From Tillus elongatus (lineage: Eukaryota; Arthropoda; Insecta; Coleoptera; Cleridae): a DNA stretch of 64,000 nucleotides. The translations under genes were made by a program, and so were the position numbers. Below are positions 26,480 to 38,670 of this stretch, piece by piece. Location of the stretch: contig OZ023269.1 in the NCBI GenBank assembly GCA_964006375.1, positions 5,768,501 to 5,832,500 on the forward strand, in the 5' to 3' direction. The notes beneath the pieces are model-generated. The model had not been told where the DNA came from, did no database searches, and was given only the letters and a program-made list of their open reading frames with translations. Within the stretch, counting starts at the first letter, position 1; every line of letters begins with the position of its first letter.

Positions 26480-27502
26480 ATGGGCAATCCATTATCGCCT
26501 TTTATTGCAGATTTGTTTATGAGCAGATTTGAGACGGATTTAAAAAATAAAAGTGGATATTTCCCTAGAGTTTGGTTTCGTTATGTCGATGATATTTTTG
26601 CAGTGTTTGACACAAATACATGTAAGGTAGAAGAATTTACTGAAAAACTAAATAGTCAATTTGATTCAATAAAATTTACCCACGAAATAGAAAACAACAA
26701 TAAACTTTCGTTCCTAGATGTACTAGTTATCAAAAATAAATGCTCGCTTGAATTTGATGTCTATAGGAAGGAAACGGCTACTATTAGTTATATTCCTAAT
26801 GACTCACATCATGCGTTTGCACAAAAAACGGCTAGTTTAAATTTCTTAGTAAATAGATTGATCAAATTTCCGTTGAGTAAAAATAGATTTAATACAGAAT
26901 TAAAATACATAAAAAATGTGGCGAGATATAACGGTTACTCGGATGGTTTAATAGACAAATTAGTTAACAAACACAGAACAAAGAAGTTGATATCTGAATG
27001 TACGACATTTAAGAATGATAAAATCGAGAAAAAATTTGTGTGCTTACCTTATGAACCACGAATCACAAAGGGTTTGGAATGTATTTTTAAGAAAGCCGAT
27101 TTACATTTGACGTTTTCGACGAAAAGTAATTTAAAAAATTTGTTGGGTAATACGAAAGACAAAGACCAAGTCACGGAAATGTCTGGAATTTATGAGATTA
27201 GTTGCAAAGATTGTGATCTTAAATACGTGGGCCAAACTAGAAGAAACATAGCCACCAGATTTCGTGAACATCTCTCACAGTTACGATATGGTACGGTGGA
27301 CAAATCATGTGTGGCACAACATATATGGGATAATAACCACCACATTGACAAAGAAAATTTGAAACTTGTCAAAAATGTCAGACATCAAACTATGCTTGAT
27401 TCATTAGAAAGTATTTTTATATTAAGGTCTATTAAGAACAAAACTTCATTAAATCGTGCGGCACCTGTAATTTCTAGCTCTTTGTTCTCTCTTTGCATTT
27501 GA
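26480..27502 (+). CDS. Penelope-like element: C-terminal RT and GIY-YIG endonuclease, right arm
   Basis: A 340-codon frame, the mirror copy of the minus-strand frame. YVDD lies at residues 35-38, and the GIY (about 236-238) and YVG (249-251) motifs are linked by the CKDC cysteines, as is usual for PLE endonucleases. Sequence upstream of the first ATG is cut off at the palindrome centre, so the RT finger motifs are absent and the protein cannot be a complete RT. Downstream are about 580 nt of 3' sequence and then the hammerhead-like motif at 28080. Confidence 0.9.
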   Translation: MGNPLSPFIADLFMSRFETDLKNKSGYFPRVWFRYVDDIFAVFDTNTCKVEEFTEKLNSQFDSIKFTHEIENNNKLSFLDVLVIKNKCSLEFDVYRKETATISYIPNDSHHAFAQKTASLNFLVNRLIKFPLSKNRFNTELKYIKNVARYNGYSDGLIDKLVNKHRTKKLISECTTFKNDKIEKKFVCLPYEPRITKGLECIFKKADLHLTFSTKSNLKNLLGNTKDKDQVTEMSGIYEISCKDCDLKYVGQTRRNIATRFREHLSQLRYGTVDKSCVAQHIWDNNHHIDKENLKLVKNVRHQTMLDSLESIFILRSIKNKTSLNRAAPVISSSLFSLCI

Positions 27503-28079
27503 CCGCTTAAATACTCCTAATTTGTCTGGTAGAACAATAAATTATTGCCAATAACTCGACCGGTTTATACATATACTAATTAGTATGTTTTTCTTGATTT
27601 AAATACCGGTTTCGGTTGTTGTATATATGTAGTCAAGATAAATATTTTCACGTAGAATTAAAATCAATATAAATATATTTGTATGTAGTATTTTAGTTGA
27701 ACTATTTTCCTTTGTTAAAGTTAACACGGTGAGACAGACATCTGGGTTTTAGTTTTCTATTTTTAAAAGAGATGAGTTGAGTTTACGGTTTGTTATCGCA
27801 CCAGATGTCTTTGTCGGCATGAACTAATATCCACATAGTAAATTCTAGATCGAAAAGAAACGTGCTGTTTCTTTAAAGAACTCCGGTCCTTGTAATACCT
27901 ATATTAGATAAGGGTCATAAATTTGTCGACCAAAAGATTAAAGCAGGTCTCCGACCTGTTTCACTGTCGCAATAAACAAATGATCGTTGTTAGACGACAA
28001 CTTTACTTCGGACTAGCTCGTTTACTTTGACGCGATATAAATATACGGGTTCTAGTTTTTTTATGTTAGAATTTTTCTT

Positions 28080-28120
28080 CCTCTGAAGATGTAGACTTTG
28101 TCTACGAAACGATCGTAAGG
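28080..28120 (+). ncRNA. Hammerhead-like motif, right PLE arm
   Basis: CTGAAGA (28083-28089) fits the CUGANGA core, since position 7 is variable in hammerheads. One nucleotide follows, then stem II GTAGAC/GTCTAC with a TTT loop, GAA, a two-pair stem III (AC/GT, loop GATC) and GTA, a permitted GUH cleavage triplet. Stem I is short (CCT/AGG). PLEs are known to carry hammerhead motifs in their terminal repeats. The extra nucleotide before stem II departs from the textbook fold. Confidence 0.6.
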
Positions 28121-28202
28121 TCTCTGAAATATGTGTTGTGGTGATTTGGGTGTTCTCCAAGTGTACTTATTAGTGCTCATCACAGGTTCCAGTTTTCACA
28201 TA

Positions 28203-28203
<1 letters not shown>

Positions 28204-28283
<80 letters not shown>
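28204..28283. repeat. (TA)n microsatellite
   Basis: TA array between the large PLE palindrome and the small hammerhead palindrome. Confidence 0.96.
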
Positions 28284-28284
<1 letters not shown>

Positions 28285-28600
28285 TGTATTTGTTTGCTGT
28301 ACGTTTGTGATTTCTTATTACTTTGCGTGGACTGCAGTTTCGAACCGTCCCGGTTCATCATCAGCACGTTACTGACTCTTATCGCTCCTGTGTTGTCTAC
28401 GTCTGAGATTGTACGTGGCGCTTGCGCCGTGAGCTTCGCCACGTACAATCTCAGACGTAGACCACACGGGAGCGATAACAGTCAGTAGCGTGCTGTCGAT
28501 GAACCGGGACGGTTCGAAACTGTAGTCCACGCAAAGCAATAAGAAATCACAAACGTACAGCAAACAAATACAGTGTATATTTAAAAGTGATTACAGTGTA
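28284..28600. repeat. Small palindrome carrying two opposed hammerhead-like motifs (long form)
   Basis: The left arm (28284 to about 28420) and right arm (about 28437-28580) are imperfect inverted copies sharing GTTTGCTGTACGTTTGTGAT, the hammerhead region, and GTCTGAGATTGTACGTGGCG, with a loop around 28421-28436. An AT-rich tail runs to about 28612 on the right. The right-arm core is altered (CTGTCGATG), so only the left motif keeps the full core. Confidence 0.8.
28325..28369 (-). ncRNA. Hammerhead-ribozyme-like motif, left arm of long palindrome
   Basis: On the minus strand: CTGATGA (28358-28364), one T, stem II GAACCG/CGGTTC with a GGA loop, GAA, stem III AC/GT with loop TGCA, triplet GTC, then CACGC, which pairs with ACGTG before the core (four pairs). 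Apart from the single extra T this is a complete type I layout. Confidence 0.65.
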
Positions 28601-28609
28601 GTGCAATAT

Positions 28610-28612
<3 letters not shown>

Positions 28613-28700
<88 letters not shown>
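28613..28700. repeat. (TA)n microsatellite
   Basis: TA array joining the hammerhead palindrome to the right flank of family A copy A2. Confidence 0.96.
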
Positions 28701-28703
<3 letters not shown>

Positions 28704-28800
28704 TGACCCCGGATACGGGTGCTAGGGGCCCTAATTCGCGCTCATTTGATTTTTTTTTCTAAAAGTCTTATCATCAACCTCTATTAGTTCATTTTCGTAA

Positions 28801-29620
28801 TGAAAAATCACTTAAAGTGACACGGAAATACTGGAGCGACGTCCACGTGCGGCTCAAGCTATGCTTACAAGTCAACTGTCATTTTCGACGTTCCAAATGC
28901 TAATAAAAATCACGGGAATAATATTAACTATGGTCATAAAACCCACTAGAACATTATTTCTATATAAAGCGGGATATATTAGACTTGCTGGATAGCTTAG
29001 ATTATCTGTTGGGGTTTATTACTCCCATTGGGACCCGAAGGATTAAAGAATTAAATTCCTTAAAAACAATAATTTTTTTTGCAAAAAAATGTTGCATAGA
29101 GAATTTGAAAAACGTTTTATAGAATGTTTTTCGTACACTCTTTTAAGCCGGTTTTTGTAGAAATAATATTTAATAGCAAGCTTTCTTGAAGAAAAAAAAT
29201 TTGGAATTTTTTGTGAATTTTTTAGCCCACTTGTGTAGGTAATTTTTAAGGCACACACTTTTTTAGCGAATTTTCTTAGAAACGATTCGTTTATAACAAG
29301 ATCACAACTTTAGATTTTCGAAAAATTTTTTTGGGTAAGCGTACTGAGACCACTAGGAAAAATTACCTATTTTCCGTGGTAACAGTTACAACCAACTTTT
29401 TTTCACAGTGTAAGAAAACTCGCCTTGGAGGTAAAGAATAAAAATCCTATTCTTATGAACTGGTTTCCTGGGTGGATGTAGGGGAAACGTTTATAGAAAA
29501 AGCTTCTTTGTGTGAAACATTGAATAACGCCTTAATTTTTCCTTGAACATGAACTAAAAAACTACCGTGAATTGTGAATTTTGGAATATCGTATTAAATT
29601 ATATGTTAGTTTGTAATAGT
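28801..29620. other. AT-rich DNA with no recognised feature
   Basis: Nothing supported beyond low-complexity frames. Confidence 0.35.
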
Positions 29621-29626
29621 TATAAA

Positions 29627-29868
29627 TTAACATCAACCGAGGTTCCGGAATTGTATTTGAGCAAGTTGAATGACTGCACGTTCCGCCCTTCGAAGGGGGC
29701 GTAAAGTCGTCGGTCTGATGTCCATGCGATGTTGGACATGTTAAAAATCCCTACCCTCCATACAGAAAGACAGGGATTCGGCAAAATTTCTAGGATAGTG
29801 AGGTGAAACTGCTCCGTGGCGTCGATCATTGTCCATAGTCGCGGAAATAGGCCGACGTTAAAGTAAAC
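29627..29868 (+). mobile_element. tRNA-derived SINE, 5'-truncated copy
   Basis: Starts at AACATCAACCGAGGTTC and shares the body and tail (TTCTAGGATAGTGAGGTGAA, AAATAGGCCGACGTTAAAG) with the full copy at 34628-34979. The tRNA-like head is missing. Confidence 0.85.
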
Positions 29869-30011
29869 AAAAAATCACTGTCACAATACTACAGTTTCGT
29901 TGGTTAAAGAGTTTTAAATGTGACTTACAGGCTTTAAGTATTTTATTTGAGTAACGAGAGTGGGGGTGTACACCTACAGGAATGGTGACTCGTGTATGGT
30001 GCTGTTAACTT

Positions 30012-31096
<1,085 letters not shown>

Positions 31097-31739
31097 AGAT
31101 TACAAAAAGATATTGGTTGGTGTCTAACTTGTTGTTAGGGATTATGATATTAGGGTTTATTTTAATTGTGTTAATCAAAATTTTATATCCTCATATTTTA
31201 GCCCAAGGAATCTGTTTAATATCGAAAAAGACCTTAGAGTCTCAATTTCTAATATTAAACTTTATTTCGCAAAATTTTGGTCTGCAAAAGACTGTGTAAT
31301 AATTGTTACCCTTGTTTTTTAATTAAAATTGATAAGTTAATTATCAAATACATTGTGAAATACTGATACGATCTTATATAAGTGTGTTCTATTACTTTTC
31401 TTTAACCTTCCGTTAGGCTCGCATATAGGAATGTACGCTTACAACATCTCAGAAGGTTCTAATTACATTAGTTTCCTAAAGCCGGATGCTGATGGCTGTA
31501 GCAGATTTCCGAAAATTTACGAATAAACTTCACGATACATTGTTTAGGTCCGCTGGACGTAGCGCGCCCACTAGAGTCAGTATTTTTCTTTTCAGTGTTT
31601 TGCTTTCTCCTACAGTGTGATTTTTTTCTCGTGAATATTTTTGGTTTTAATTCTTATAGATTAATAATAAGTATATTTTTTGTGACTTATCATAGTAAAA
31701 CAATAATTTCTTATTGTATTCCTTTAAACAATCGTGCAA

Positions 31740-32000
31740 ATATGAGTTAAAATGTTTACAATTTGGACAAACCTCAATATGCTAAAGAGCTCAATCGCCT
31801 TGTTCTCGAAGAAGATCATTTGGATACAAATATCATACCCGAAGAAAACTTTGAAGAGTCGCATGACTAAGAAACATAGGATAACGTGGAAAGCAGATCT
31901 GGTGATTCGGAAACGGATTATGACGTAAATGGAGGAGACGTAGAAAAGTCGAGGAGGATGAAGACACTAACAACTTTTATTGTGGTAGGTCAAGATTAAA
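31740..32000 (+). pseudogene. Degenerate acidic frame, possibly a piggyBac-like transposase N-terminus
   Basis: With stops, it reads KPQYAKELNRLVLEEDHLD, then an acidic stretch with SRSGDSETDYDVNGG, then FYCGRSRLK. An acidic N-terminus leading to such a motif is seen in some piggyBac-like transposases, but no catalytic residues are visible. This is a weak resemblance, and an ordinary gene remnant is equally possible. Confidence 0.2.
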
Positions 32001-32228
32001 ATTTATTTATTGGTTTTCTGCTACCCAAACGTGTTTGTTTACTCTTATATTCATACTTTGAAAATTAAGAGCTCTTCCTGTAAATTATCTTCTAGTTTTA
32101 GTAAATTTTCTTTAAAAAAAATCACTAATGAGGAGATCCCGACTTTTGAATTTTAAAAACATTTCTTCAAATGAGCGCTAATTAGGCCCCCTAGAACACA
32201 TATCCGGGGTCAGTTTCGGTTTTTATAT

Positions 32229-32230
<2 letters not shown>

Positions 32231-32315
<85 letters not shown>
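32231..32315. repeat. (TA)n microsatellite
   Basis: Left half of the split core array of family A copy A3. Confidence 0.96.
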
Positions 32316-32318
<3 letters not shown>

Positions 32319-32355
32319 TTTTGTTTGCTGTACGTTTGTGATTTCTTATTGGTTT

Positions 32356-32400
32356 GCGTGGACTGCAGTTTCGAACCGTCCCGGTTCATCATCAGCACGC
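32356..32400 (-). ncRNA. Hammerhead-ribozyme-like motif, left arm of short palindrome
   Basis: Exact mirror of the motif at 32408-32452, on the opposite strand. Confidence 0.7.
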
Positions 32401-32407
32401 TACTGTA

Positions 32408-32452
32408 GCGTGCTGATGATGAACCGGGACGGTTCGAAACTGCAGTCCACGC
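32408..32452 (+). ncRNA. Hammerhead-ribozyme-like motif, right arm of short palindrome
   Basis: The most complete motif in the window. Stem I is GCGTG (32408-32412) with CACGC (32448-32452). The core is CTGATGA (32413-32419), then one T. Stem II is GAACCG/CGGTTC with a GGA loop. GAA (32436-32438) follows, then stem III AC/GT with loop TGCA, and the GTC triplet ends at 32447, where a type I hammerhead would cut. The only departure is the unpaired T at 32420. Confidence 0.7.
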
Positions 32453-32535
32453 AAACCAATAAGAAATCACAAACGTACAGCAAACAAATAAAGTGTATAT
32501 TTAAAAGTGATTACAGTGTAGTGCAATATTCCTAA

Positions 32536-32537
<2 letters not shown>

Positions 32538-32619
<82 letters not shown>
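32538..32619. repeat. (TA)n microsatellite
   Basis: Right half of the split core array of family A copy A3. Confidence 0.96.
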
Positions 32620-32632
<13 letters not shown>

Positions 32633-33413
32633 ACACCGATAACTCAAAAAATAATGGGCCGATTTTGACAAAATTTAGTCGATACCTTCCTTTTGTAAGT
32701 GGCTTGGATAAGTGCGTTAACCAGGAAAATTGTCAGAGGTTTTTCCGGAAAATTTTGCGTTTTCTTTAGAAAAAAATTCATATCTCCGTAAATAACAAAG
32801 TAAGGGCAACCAAATTTGGTACATCGTTTTATATCACTATAGGTAAATTACCTACCAAAATTAGCGCTGTAGGTCGAAAGACAAAAAAGTTATGGGCATT
32901 AAAGAAAAATAAATTAGCGTTTTCCTCAAAACGTCAAAGTGACAATTTAAAACGTCAAAATTCGCAACATTTAGGCAAAGAACTTGAATCTAATACGGGC
33001 GATGGAAAGAAAATGTCTCAAGAAGAATGTTTTACAAACCCTGAAGTCTTAGCTTCAACCGTCATTGTCCTTCATTTTACTAAAATGTTTCCAGAAAATT
33101 CATTTCAAATAGACCCTTCTCTGATGGTTGGCAGTAGTCTTAGCTATAGAGTTTATCGTTTAATGGTATATAACTTTTGTCGAATTTTCGTACAAAATCA
33201 ATAAAGCTCAATATATCCGTTATTCAACAAGATATCAAAAAAAAATTGTATACATTATTTATAGGGTATCTTGAGCTACATCTTAAAAAATATTTCTACA
33301 ATCACAGGCTGGCCCATAAGTCGTTGGTGATACATTTTTTTTTAGTCGAAAACGCCATATGTTTTTGCATTTTCCATCGAAATATAATGCATGTTTGTAA
33401 GTAAAGAAATTCT

Positions 33414-33721
33414 GGATGCAGCAAGTGCGTTATGAAAGCGAATTTTGATTAAATGCTTCATATTTGAAAAGCTCAATTTGCTATTCACCTATAAGGTTGA
33501 TCAAGAAATCGATTTTTTCGGTTACACTTTAAGTTTACTTTCGGAAATTTTTGTACGTTTTCAAACAATAAAGTTATTTTGATGAAACATGGCACATTGT
33601 TTTTACTATATATGTTATACTGGTAATAAAATTTGATGCCTGCTTTCTGAAAAAAAAACACATATTTGCTATTAAAAATATTTTTATGAAAATTCACTAT
33701 CATAACGCACTTGCTGCGTCC
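33414..33721. mobile_element. MITE-like unit with terminal inverted repeats
   Basis: A 308-bp segment whose ends are inverted copies of GGATGCAGCAAGTGCGTTAT. It is homologous to the units at 44008-44294 and 44318-44618 (shared interior words: GATGAAACATGGCACATTG, GCCTGCTTTCTGAAAAAAAA). No transposase is encoded. It forms one end of family A copy A3. Confidence 0.75.
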
Positions 33722-34129
33722 CGAACTCCTTTTATAAATATTGCACGTAACTAAAGAAAGTGCTTACACAAAATAATCTACTGGGAAAATTTCCAGAGGT
33801 TGTTATCGAAACGCAAAAAATGGCAAGAATAAAGTAGATTGTTGGTTACTATTCCTCAACCTCAGAATGTTGACTTTCTCAGTTGAGAAAACAAATGCTT
33901 ATGTGAATAGCATAACATAAAATTTTTCTCGTACACGAGACTGCCGAGAACCGGATAGAGTAGAAATAGAAGCATTTTTAGGTGTTTTATAGTTGGCAGA
34001 GGTTTCTCGGGGTGGTCATCAACATCTTGCTGATTTCTGGCCAACTGATGTGCTCGATATAGATATATTTCAAATGACAATGCCGGAAAAATATTTAGAT
34101 TTATCGCTAAAATACATAGGTAAACAGTG

Positions 34130-34330
34130 TTATTGCGAGCTTTAGGTCTGACGGACCTAAAGCGCGACTAATCGCGTTACGCCAAGAAGCGCACCGAATC
34201 GAAGGTTAAGTAATCTAATAAAATTTTCAATAATATATTTCCTCTCATTTTTTCTCAGTATGCTCGTGCCCCCCATTTAGTTTTATCACGCCGCCCTAGG
34301 GAGGTGGGCCCCACAAGTTGAGAACCGCTG
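34130..34330 (-). mobile_element. hAT-type transposon terminus (fragment)
   Basis: On the minus strand the segment starts CAGCGGTTCTCAAC (34330-34317), followed by TTGTGGGGCCCACC. This is the classic terminal inverted repeat form of many hAT elements. The opposite end was not located. Confidence 0.5.
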
Positions 34331-34627
34331 CTCTACACAATCCAATAAAACGGTTTCTTAAGCCTTCTAAGTTTTGAACAGGGCTCATAAACACGACAGT
34401 TTAAAAAAAAATTAAGTCTGGGGATCTAACAGGCCAAAACAGACGCCCGCCTAGGCCTATCTCGCAATTTTTATATTTTCAAAATGATCACAGTGTTACC
34501 ACTAAATGACAATAACTGACACATATTTAACTACTACTGCATAATCATTATAAAATGACCACCAGCCGCCTACTACTTTATACTTTATACTTATACTTGA
34601 TTGGCTGAAATTACACAATACGTCGTT

Positions 34628-34979
34628 TAGAACCTCGGTGGTTCAGGGGTAAGAACGTGTGCCTCTGAACCGAAGGGTACTTGGTTCGATCCCAGGGTAC
34701 TCCTTTCACTTTTTTAGTACAAACTGTAGTATTAACATCAACCGAGGTTCTGGCATTGTATTTGAGCAAGTTAAATGTCTGCACGTTCCGCCCTTCGGAG
34801 GGGACGTAAAGCCGTCGGTCCCGTGTCCATACGATGTTGGGCACGTTGAAGATCCCTACCCTCCTTACAGAAAGGCAGGGGTTCGGCAAAATTTCTAGGA
34901 TAGTGAGGTGAAACTGCTCCCTGGCGTCGGTGATTGGCCATAGTCGCGGAAATAGGCCGACGTTAAAGAAACAAAACAC
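34628..34979 (+). mobile_element. tRNA-derived SINE, full-length reference copy
   Basis: The head is tRNA-like: CTCGGTGGTTCAGGGGTAAG as A-box region and TTGGTTCGATCCCA as B box, about 50 nt apart, which would act as an internal RNA polymerase III promoter. A family-specific body of about 270 bp follows and ends near GGCCGACGTTAAAG with a short AC-rich tail. Three other copies occur at 9309-9652, 20950-21165 and 29627-29868. Confidence 0.85.
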
Positions 34980-34984
34980 ACACA

Positions 34985-36500
34985 CATACACAATACGTCT
35001 ATACAATAGGTCCATTTTGACAACACATTTTAAATAAAGTTTTTATACCATTTTTTCTTCCATCTTACATTTCCAATCACTGCCTTCATTTACTACTAAT
35101 ATTTACACATCCATCATTACTTTCCCATCATCATTCTTCATTTACTTTCCATGTTTATACCAAATTTATAAAATTTTATACAAAACCGAACCGCTTCATT
35201 CTGACAAAAATATGACATTTCAATTTAAGTTCTACCCTATCCTAATTATGCTAGGTTATTGATTTCTATTTTCTATAGAAATCGTTAAATTTAGAAAAAA
35301 TACAGGGGATCTTTTTTTATTAAGAATGAATCAGGCTAGTCGAAATTTATTTTAAAGAAGGGATATAGCTGTAAGAAAAAAGTTACGTGTAAAACAAGGT
35401 CTAGGCCTGGCTTTTCTACCCATAACAAATTCTTCACCCAGTGTCTTCTCGATAGCAGACAACGTGTATTTAATTTAATTTCTGTCACTTTTTTCATATT
35501 TAAGAAAATCTTAGAAACCACTTTTTTTGGCACCACATGTAAGGGGTCGCGTCTTCACAGCAGAGGAGTGTATCACTTTTTTATATGATAGACAGCCTTT
35601 AATTTTCAACAAGGAATCACAATCGTTTTTGCACTTACTTGTTTACACCCTGTATATTTTCTTCAAAATTTCTTGTCTATATTTTTTCTCCTGTCGTATA
35701 TTTTTCGGTGAAATAAATTAATTCTAGTGGGAATTATGTGTAATGTCCTCATTGTTAAATTATTATTGAACGCGACAAAAACGGATACGTAAAAAACTTT
35801 ATTATGAATAAATTGGTGTCTGCAAAAAGCCCTAAAGTGACAGAAACAAACTTCTAAGAAAATGAAGGAAAACTATTTATTTTCCTAACTTTTATTCTAC
35901 AACTTTCGGGCTGCCACAGATGTCCAAAGTTAGCTTATTTGTTATTTCAGATAAAATAACGTGTATGATATCGCTCACGCTTTTCTCACGTCTCTTATAA
36001 AATATAGGTTATTCAGCCTGACATTAGTCCGCCAGCAGATATTACAATAAAATTTATAGAAACATAAAATACAATTACTTATACAGTTTGCGCTGTCACA
36101 AGGAATACATTAAGCAAAAACAAAATAATTTTTTTTTTTTTGAGAAGCTCCTCAAACACGTCGATTTTATTTCATGAAGTTACACATTTTGCATCAGCAT
36201 TATTCTTGTGCATGTTCTGCCTATTTGACTATTAAGGCAATTTGTACATTAGTGGTTACTTTTCGTATGTTATATATTCTACTATTATTGGTTTTAAAGG
36301 GCTTTATATGTATTTCCCCTTAGTTTCTATTCATTCAATAATAATACTAATAATTCTGCAGCAACTTGTTTCTACACAAAGACATTTTACCGATACGGTG
36401 TAGAACAGCCAAATGGAATAAATTCAGTATCTCAATCAGAGGCGGCTTATCCATAAGTGCTGTGGTGCTGCATAACAACCAAATATTAGACCAATGTTAT
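34985..36500. other. AT-rich DNA with no recognised feature
   Basis: No element ends, exons or long frames supported. Confidence 0.35.
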
Positions 36501-36509
36501 TCCTAATTG

Positions 36510-38354
36510 GACTCTGGGGGGCCGGGGCTGGACGGTTGGGTGACGGGCGGCTGTCCTAAGGGCAGCTGCCTTTCGCCTCGTCTATGGTGTCTGATCATGG
36601 ACGGCCTCTTTGAGCGGCTCTCCGAGAATGACTCCTCGGCGTCGTCTGTGAGTGCATGCAAGCTGCCTGTAGCATAATTTAAAGGTGATGTGGTGAGTTG
36701 GGACTCCTCGTAAACCCGGCGAAGACGGAGATGATCCTATTCACTAAGAAGATGAATGTAGAGGGGTTCAGGGCGCCCGTGATGTTTGGAAAATCTTTAG
36801 TTTTAGTGTGGGAGGTCAAATATCTGGGTGGTCCTGGACTCCAAACTAACATGGGGGTCGCAAATAGAACGAGTAGTGAGGAAGGGAGTAACGACCCTCT
36901 GGCAGCTGCGTTGGGTAATAGGGAAGATCTGGGGACTTAATCCTGGGATCCTTCATTAGATTTACACTGCAATCGTCAGGCCGAGAATCTTCTATGGGGA
37001 GTTGGTCTGGTGGTGTGGTGTGAACCAAACTACCAGCAGGAATCTGGCCAAACTCCAGAGGCTGGCAATCGTGGGTATCACAAAAGCTATGAGGACGACA
37101 CCCTCAGCCACGCTAGAGGTTTTGTTGATGCTGACACCGCTTCCCATCAGTATCAGAAGGGAGGCTATGGCGTCGCATCTTAGAATGCGAGACTCTGGAA
37201 ACTGGTGCGGAGATGGAGCAGTAATAGGGCATGCAAAAGTCGCCAAGGAGGTGGGAAAGGAAATTCCGATTTTTGCCATCAAGATACGGGATGCCGAGGA
37301 CGATATTAGGTTGACTAGGCCATATACCCTCAGGATCCCCAGTAGGGATCAGTGGAGGGAAAATTAGGTTGCATTCCAGCCCGCAAGCCTGGTCTGTTTC
37401 ACCGACGGATCGCGGCTGGAGGATCAACAATCATCCGGGACAGGAATATACATCGAGGGCCTGGGGGTGCGTGAGAGTTATGCTCTTGGCGTATATACTA
37501 CGGGATTCAAAACAGAGGTGTACTGTATCCTGTATGTGGCCAATAGACAGGTTGTAAGGAGGAACCCCGAGAAATGTGTATACATTTGCTCGGCTGGCCA
37601 AGCGGTCCTCCGGGCAGTCTGGTCAGCCAGAATCAGGTCAACACTAGTTGATGAGTGCGCTGACGCACTCAAAGGACTAACCAGGACAAAGAAGGTGCAA
37701 CTGGTATTGGTTACGCGACTTTGTGGCGTAGCCGGGAATGAGGTGGCGAATAATCTCGCAAGGCTTGGTTCCCGGCGGCCGTGCTGTGGCTCGGAGCCTG
37801 CGATAGGCATAAGTAGGAAGACGGCCTCTGTCGCCTTAGACAGGAGGACTGAGTAATCAATGGAGAGGCACTGTGGGGTCGTTTGGTGGCTGTAGTCAGG
37901 CGAGGGACTTCGTGGAGGGGCCGGACAGAGATGAAGCTGTCTAGCTACTCGGTAGGAGTGGACCTACGCTTCGCCGCGTCCTTGGGGTGCTGACACGCCA
38001 CTGCGCCCTTAGAAGACACCTCACATTGATAGGCGTAGAGAGGGATCCCAATTGCCAGGAATGCAGCGAGGGTGATAAAATGTCTTACCACTACCTGTGT
38101 GAATGCGAGGTTTTTGGGAGTCTTCGAGCAGAATTTTTCGGATCGAGGACTCTGCAGAGGAATCAGGTAAGTACCGTCCAATTGAAGACCGTCACGGCCT
38201 TCATTTCGAGGTCGAGGTGGTTTGGCGACGGAACCGAAGAACAGTAGAGCATGGTTGCTGGGTTGCGGGGGTCGGCAAAAAGGGCCTATTGTGGCCTACT
38301 TGCTTGGCTTTAGCCTCCCCACTACTGATACTACTACTGCTACTTCCTAATTGA
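36510..38354 (+). pseudogene. I/R1-type LINE 3' half: RT end, RNase H and C-terminal zinc-binding region
   Basis: Read across several frame changes: an RT motif B block (CPKGSCLSPRLWCLIMDG, 36553-36606), a deletion where YADD should be, GLLVNPAKTEMILFTKKM (36698 on), KLQRLAIVGITKAMRTTPSA, then RNase H starting FTDGS (37397) and ending near CGVAGNEVANNLARLG (37722 on), and a terminal CQECSEGD...H..C finger (about 38055-38105). RNase H removes the RNA template and the finger binds nucleic acid in this LINE group. It is GC-richer than its surroundings, 5'-truncated near 36510, and ends near repeated ACTACT words at 38325-38345. Stops and shifts make it inactive. Confidence 0.8.
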
Positions 38355-38429
38355 ATGAAACCACAAAAATCCGAATGTATTGTCAGGAAATAGATACGTT
38401 GTTGTTTGAAAGCTCGCGGTTTTCTGGCG

Positions 38430-38670
38430 TTGAATATTTGAACCGGCGATCAAGTGCCAGACGCCAGTGCCAGGTCGCCAATTGAATACCGAAATAATGC
38501 AAGTCTTCTGGGACGGTCAAAAAAGTCACTGTCTAACATCGTTGTTCTGCCAGCTCGATTACGAGCGGTTCGACAGGCACCCCTCGCCATCGGACGGCTT
38601 CGGAACCGCCAAATGTACGCTGGAAAAGAGCTGCATATATTACAATCAGCAGTTCGCAACTTTCATTTAG
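38430..38670 (+). other. GC-rich island with overlapping open frames; possible host exon
   Basis: A plus-strand acceptor-like TTGTTCTGCCAG (to 38553) is followed by 38 codons and TAG (38668-38670), reading LDYERFDRHPSPSDGFG then TAKCTLEKSCIYYNQQ, with mostly G or C third positions. On the minus strand CTCTTTTCCAG near 38614 also precedes an open frame. Neither protein is recognised, and the strand cannot be settled from sequence alone. It could also be an unrecognised repeat fragment. Confidence 0.25.

Larger units (their letters stand above)
24744..28170. repeat. Large near-perfect inverted repeat of two PLE copies
   Basis: Arms are 24744-26456 and 26460-28170, separated by AAA at 26457-26459. 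They appear identical except for single-base differences, such as an extra T next to the centre and an extra C near 25239, both in the left arm. Each arm carries the same truncated Penelope-like coding region, arranged head to head and transcribed away from the centre, and each ends in a hammerhead-like motif. It could be a twin insertion, a fold-back duplication, or an assembly or sequencing artefact. Confidence 0.9.
24480..28800 (+). mobile_element. Family A copy A2, split by PLE-type insertions in its (TA)n core
   Basis: The left flank (TTATCCAAGCCATTAA at 24591, TTTTTTGAGTTATCAG near 24645) and the right flank (TTGACCCCGGATACGGGTGC at 28703, TTCGCGCTCATTTG) are the two sides of the family A core seen intact at 4607-5500. 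Between them lie (TA)n, the large PLE palindrome, (TA)n, a small hammerhead palindrome and (TA)n. The outer limits are approximate. Confidence 0.55.
32315..32537. repeat. Small palindrome carrying two opposed hammerhead-like motifs (short form)
   Basis: Arms 32321-32403 and 32405-32487 are inverted around a single T at 32404. An AT-rich tail (AGTGATTACAGTGTAGTGCA) follows on the right only. Compared with the palindrome at 28284-28600 the central ~70 bp of each arm is missing. Confidence 0.85.
32096..33721 (-). mobile_element. Family A copy A3, reverse orientation
   Basis: Minus-strand order: terminal motif and MITE-like unit (33721-33414), unique body, the block ending GGTGTGA next to (TA)n (32619-32538), an inserted hammerhead palindrome (32315-32537), (TA)n (32315-32231), the CCCCGGATATGTGTTC block, and the terminal hairpin near 32096-32130. 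The order and motifs equal those of copy A1. Confidence 0.7.

Noticed and set aside
34628..34700. Possible functional tRNA gene
   Set aside because: A- and B-box words are present, but the head does not form a full cloverleaf and is fused to a repeated body seen in other copies, so it is a SINE.
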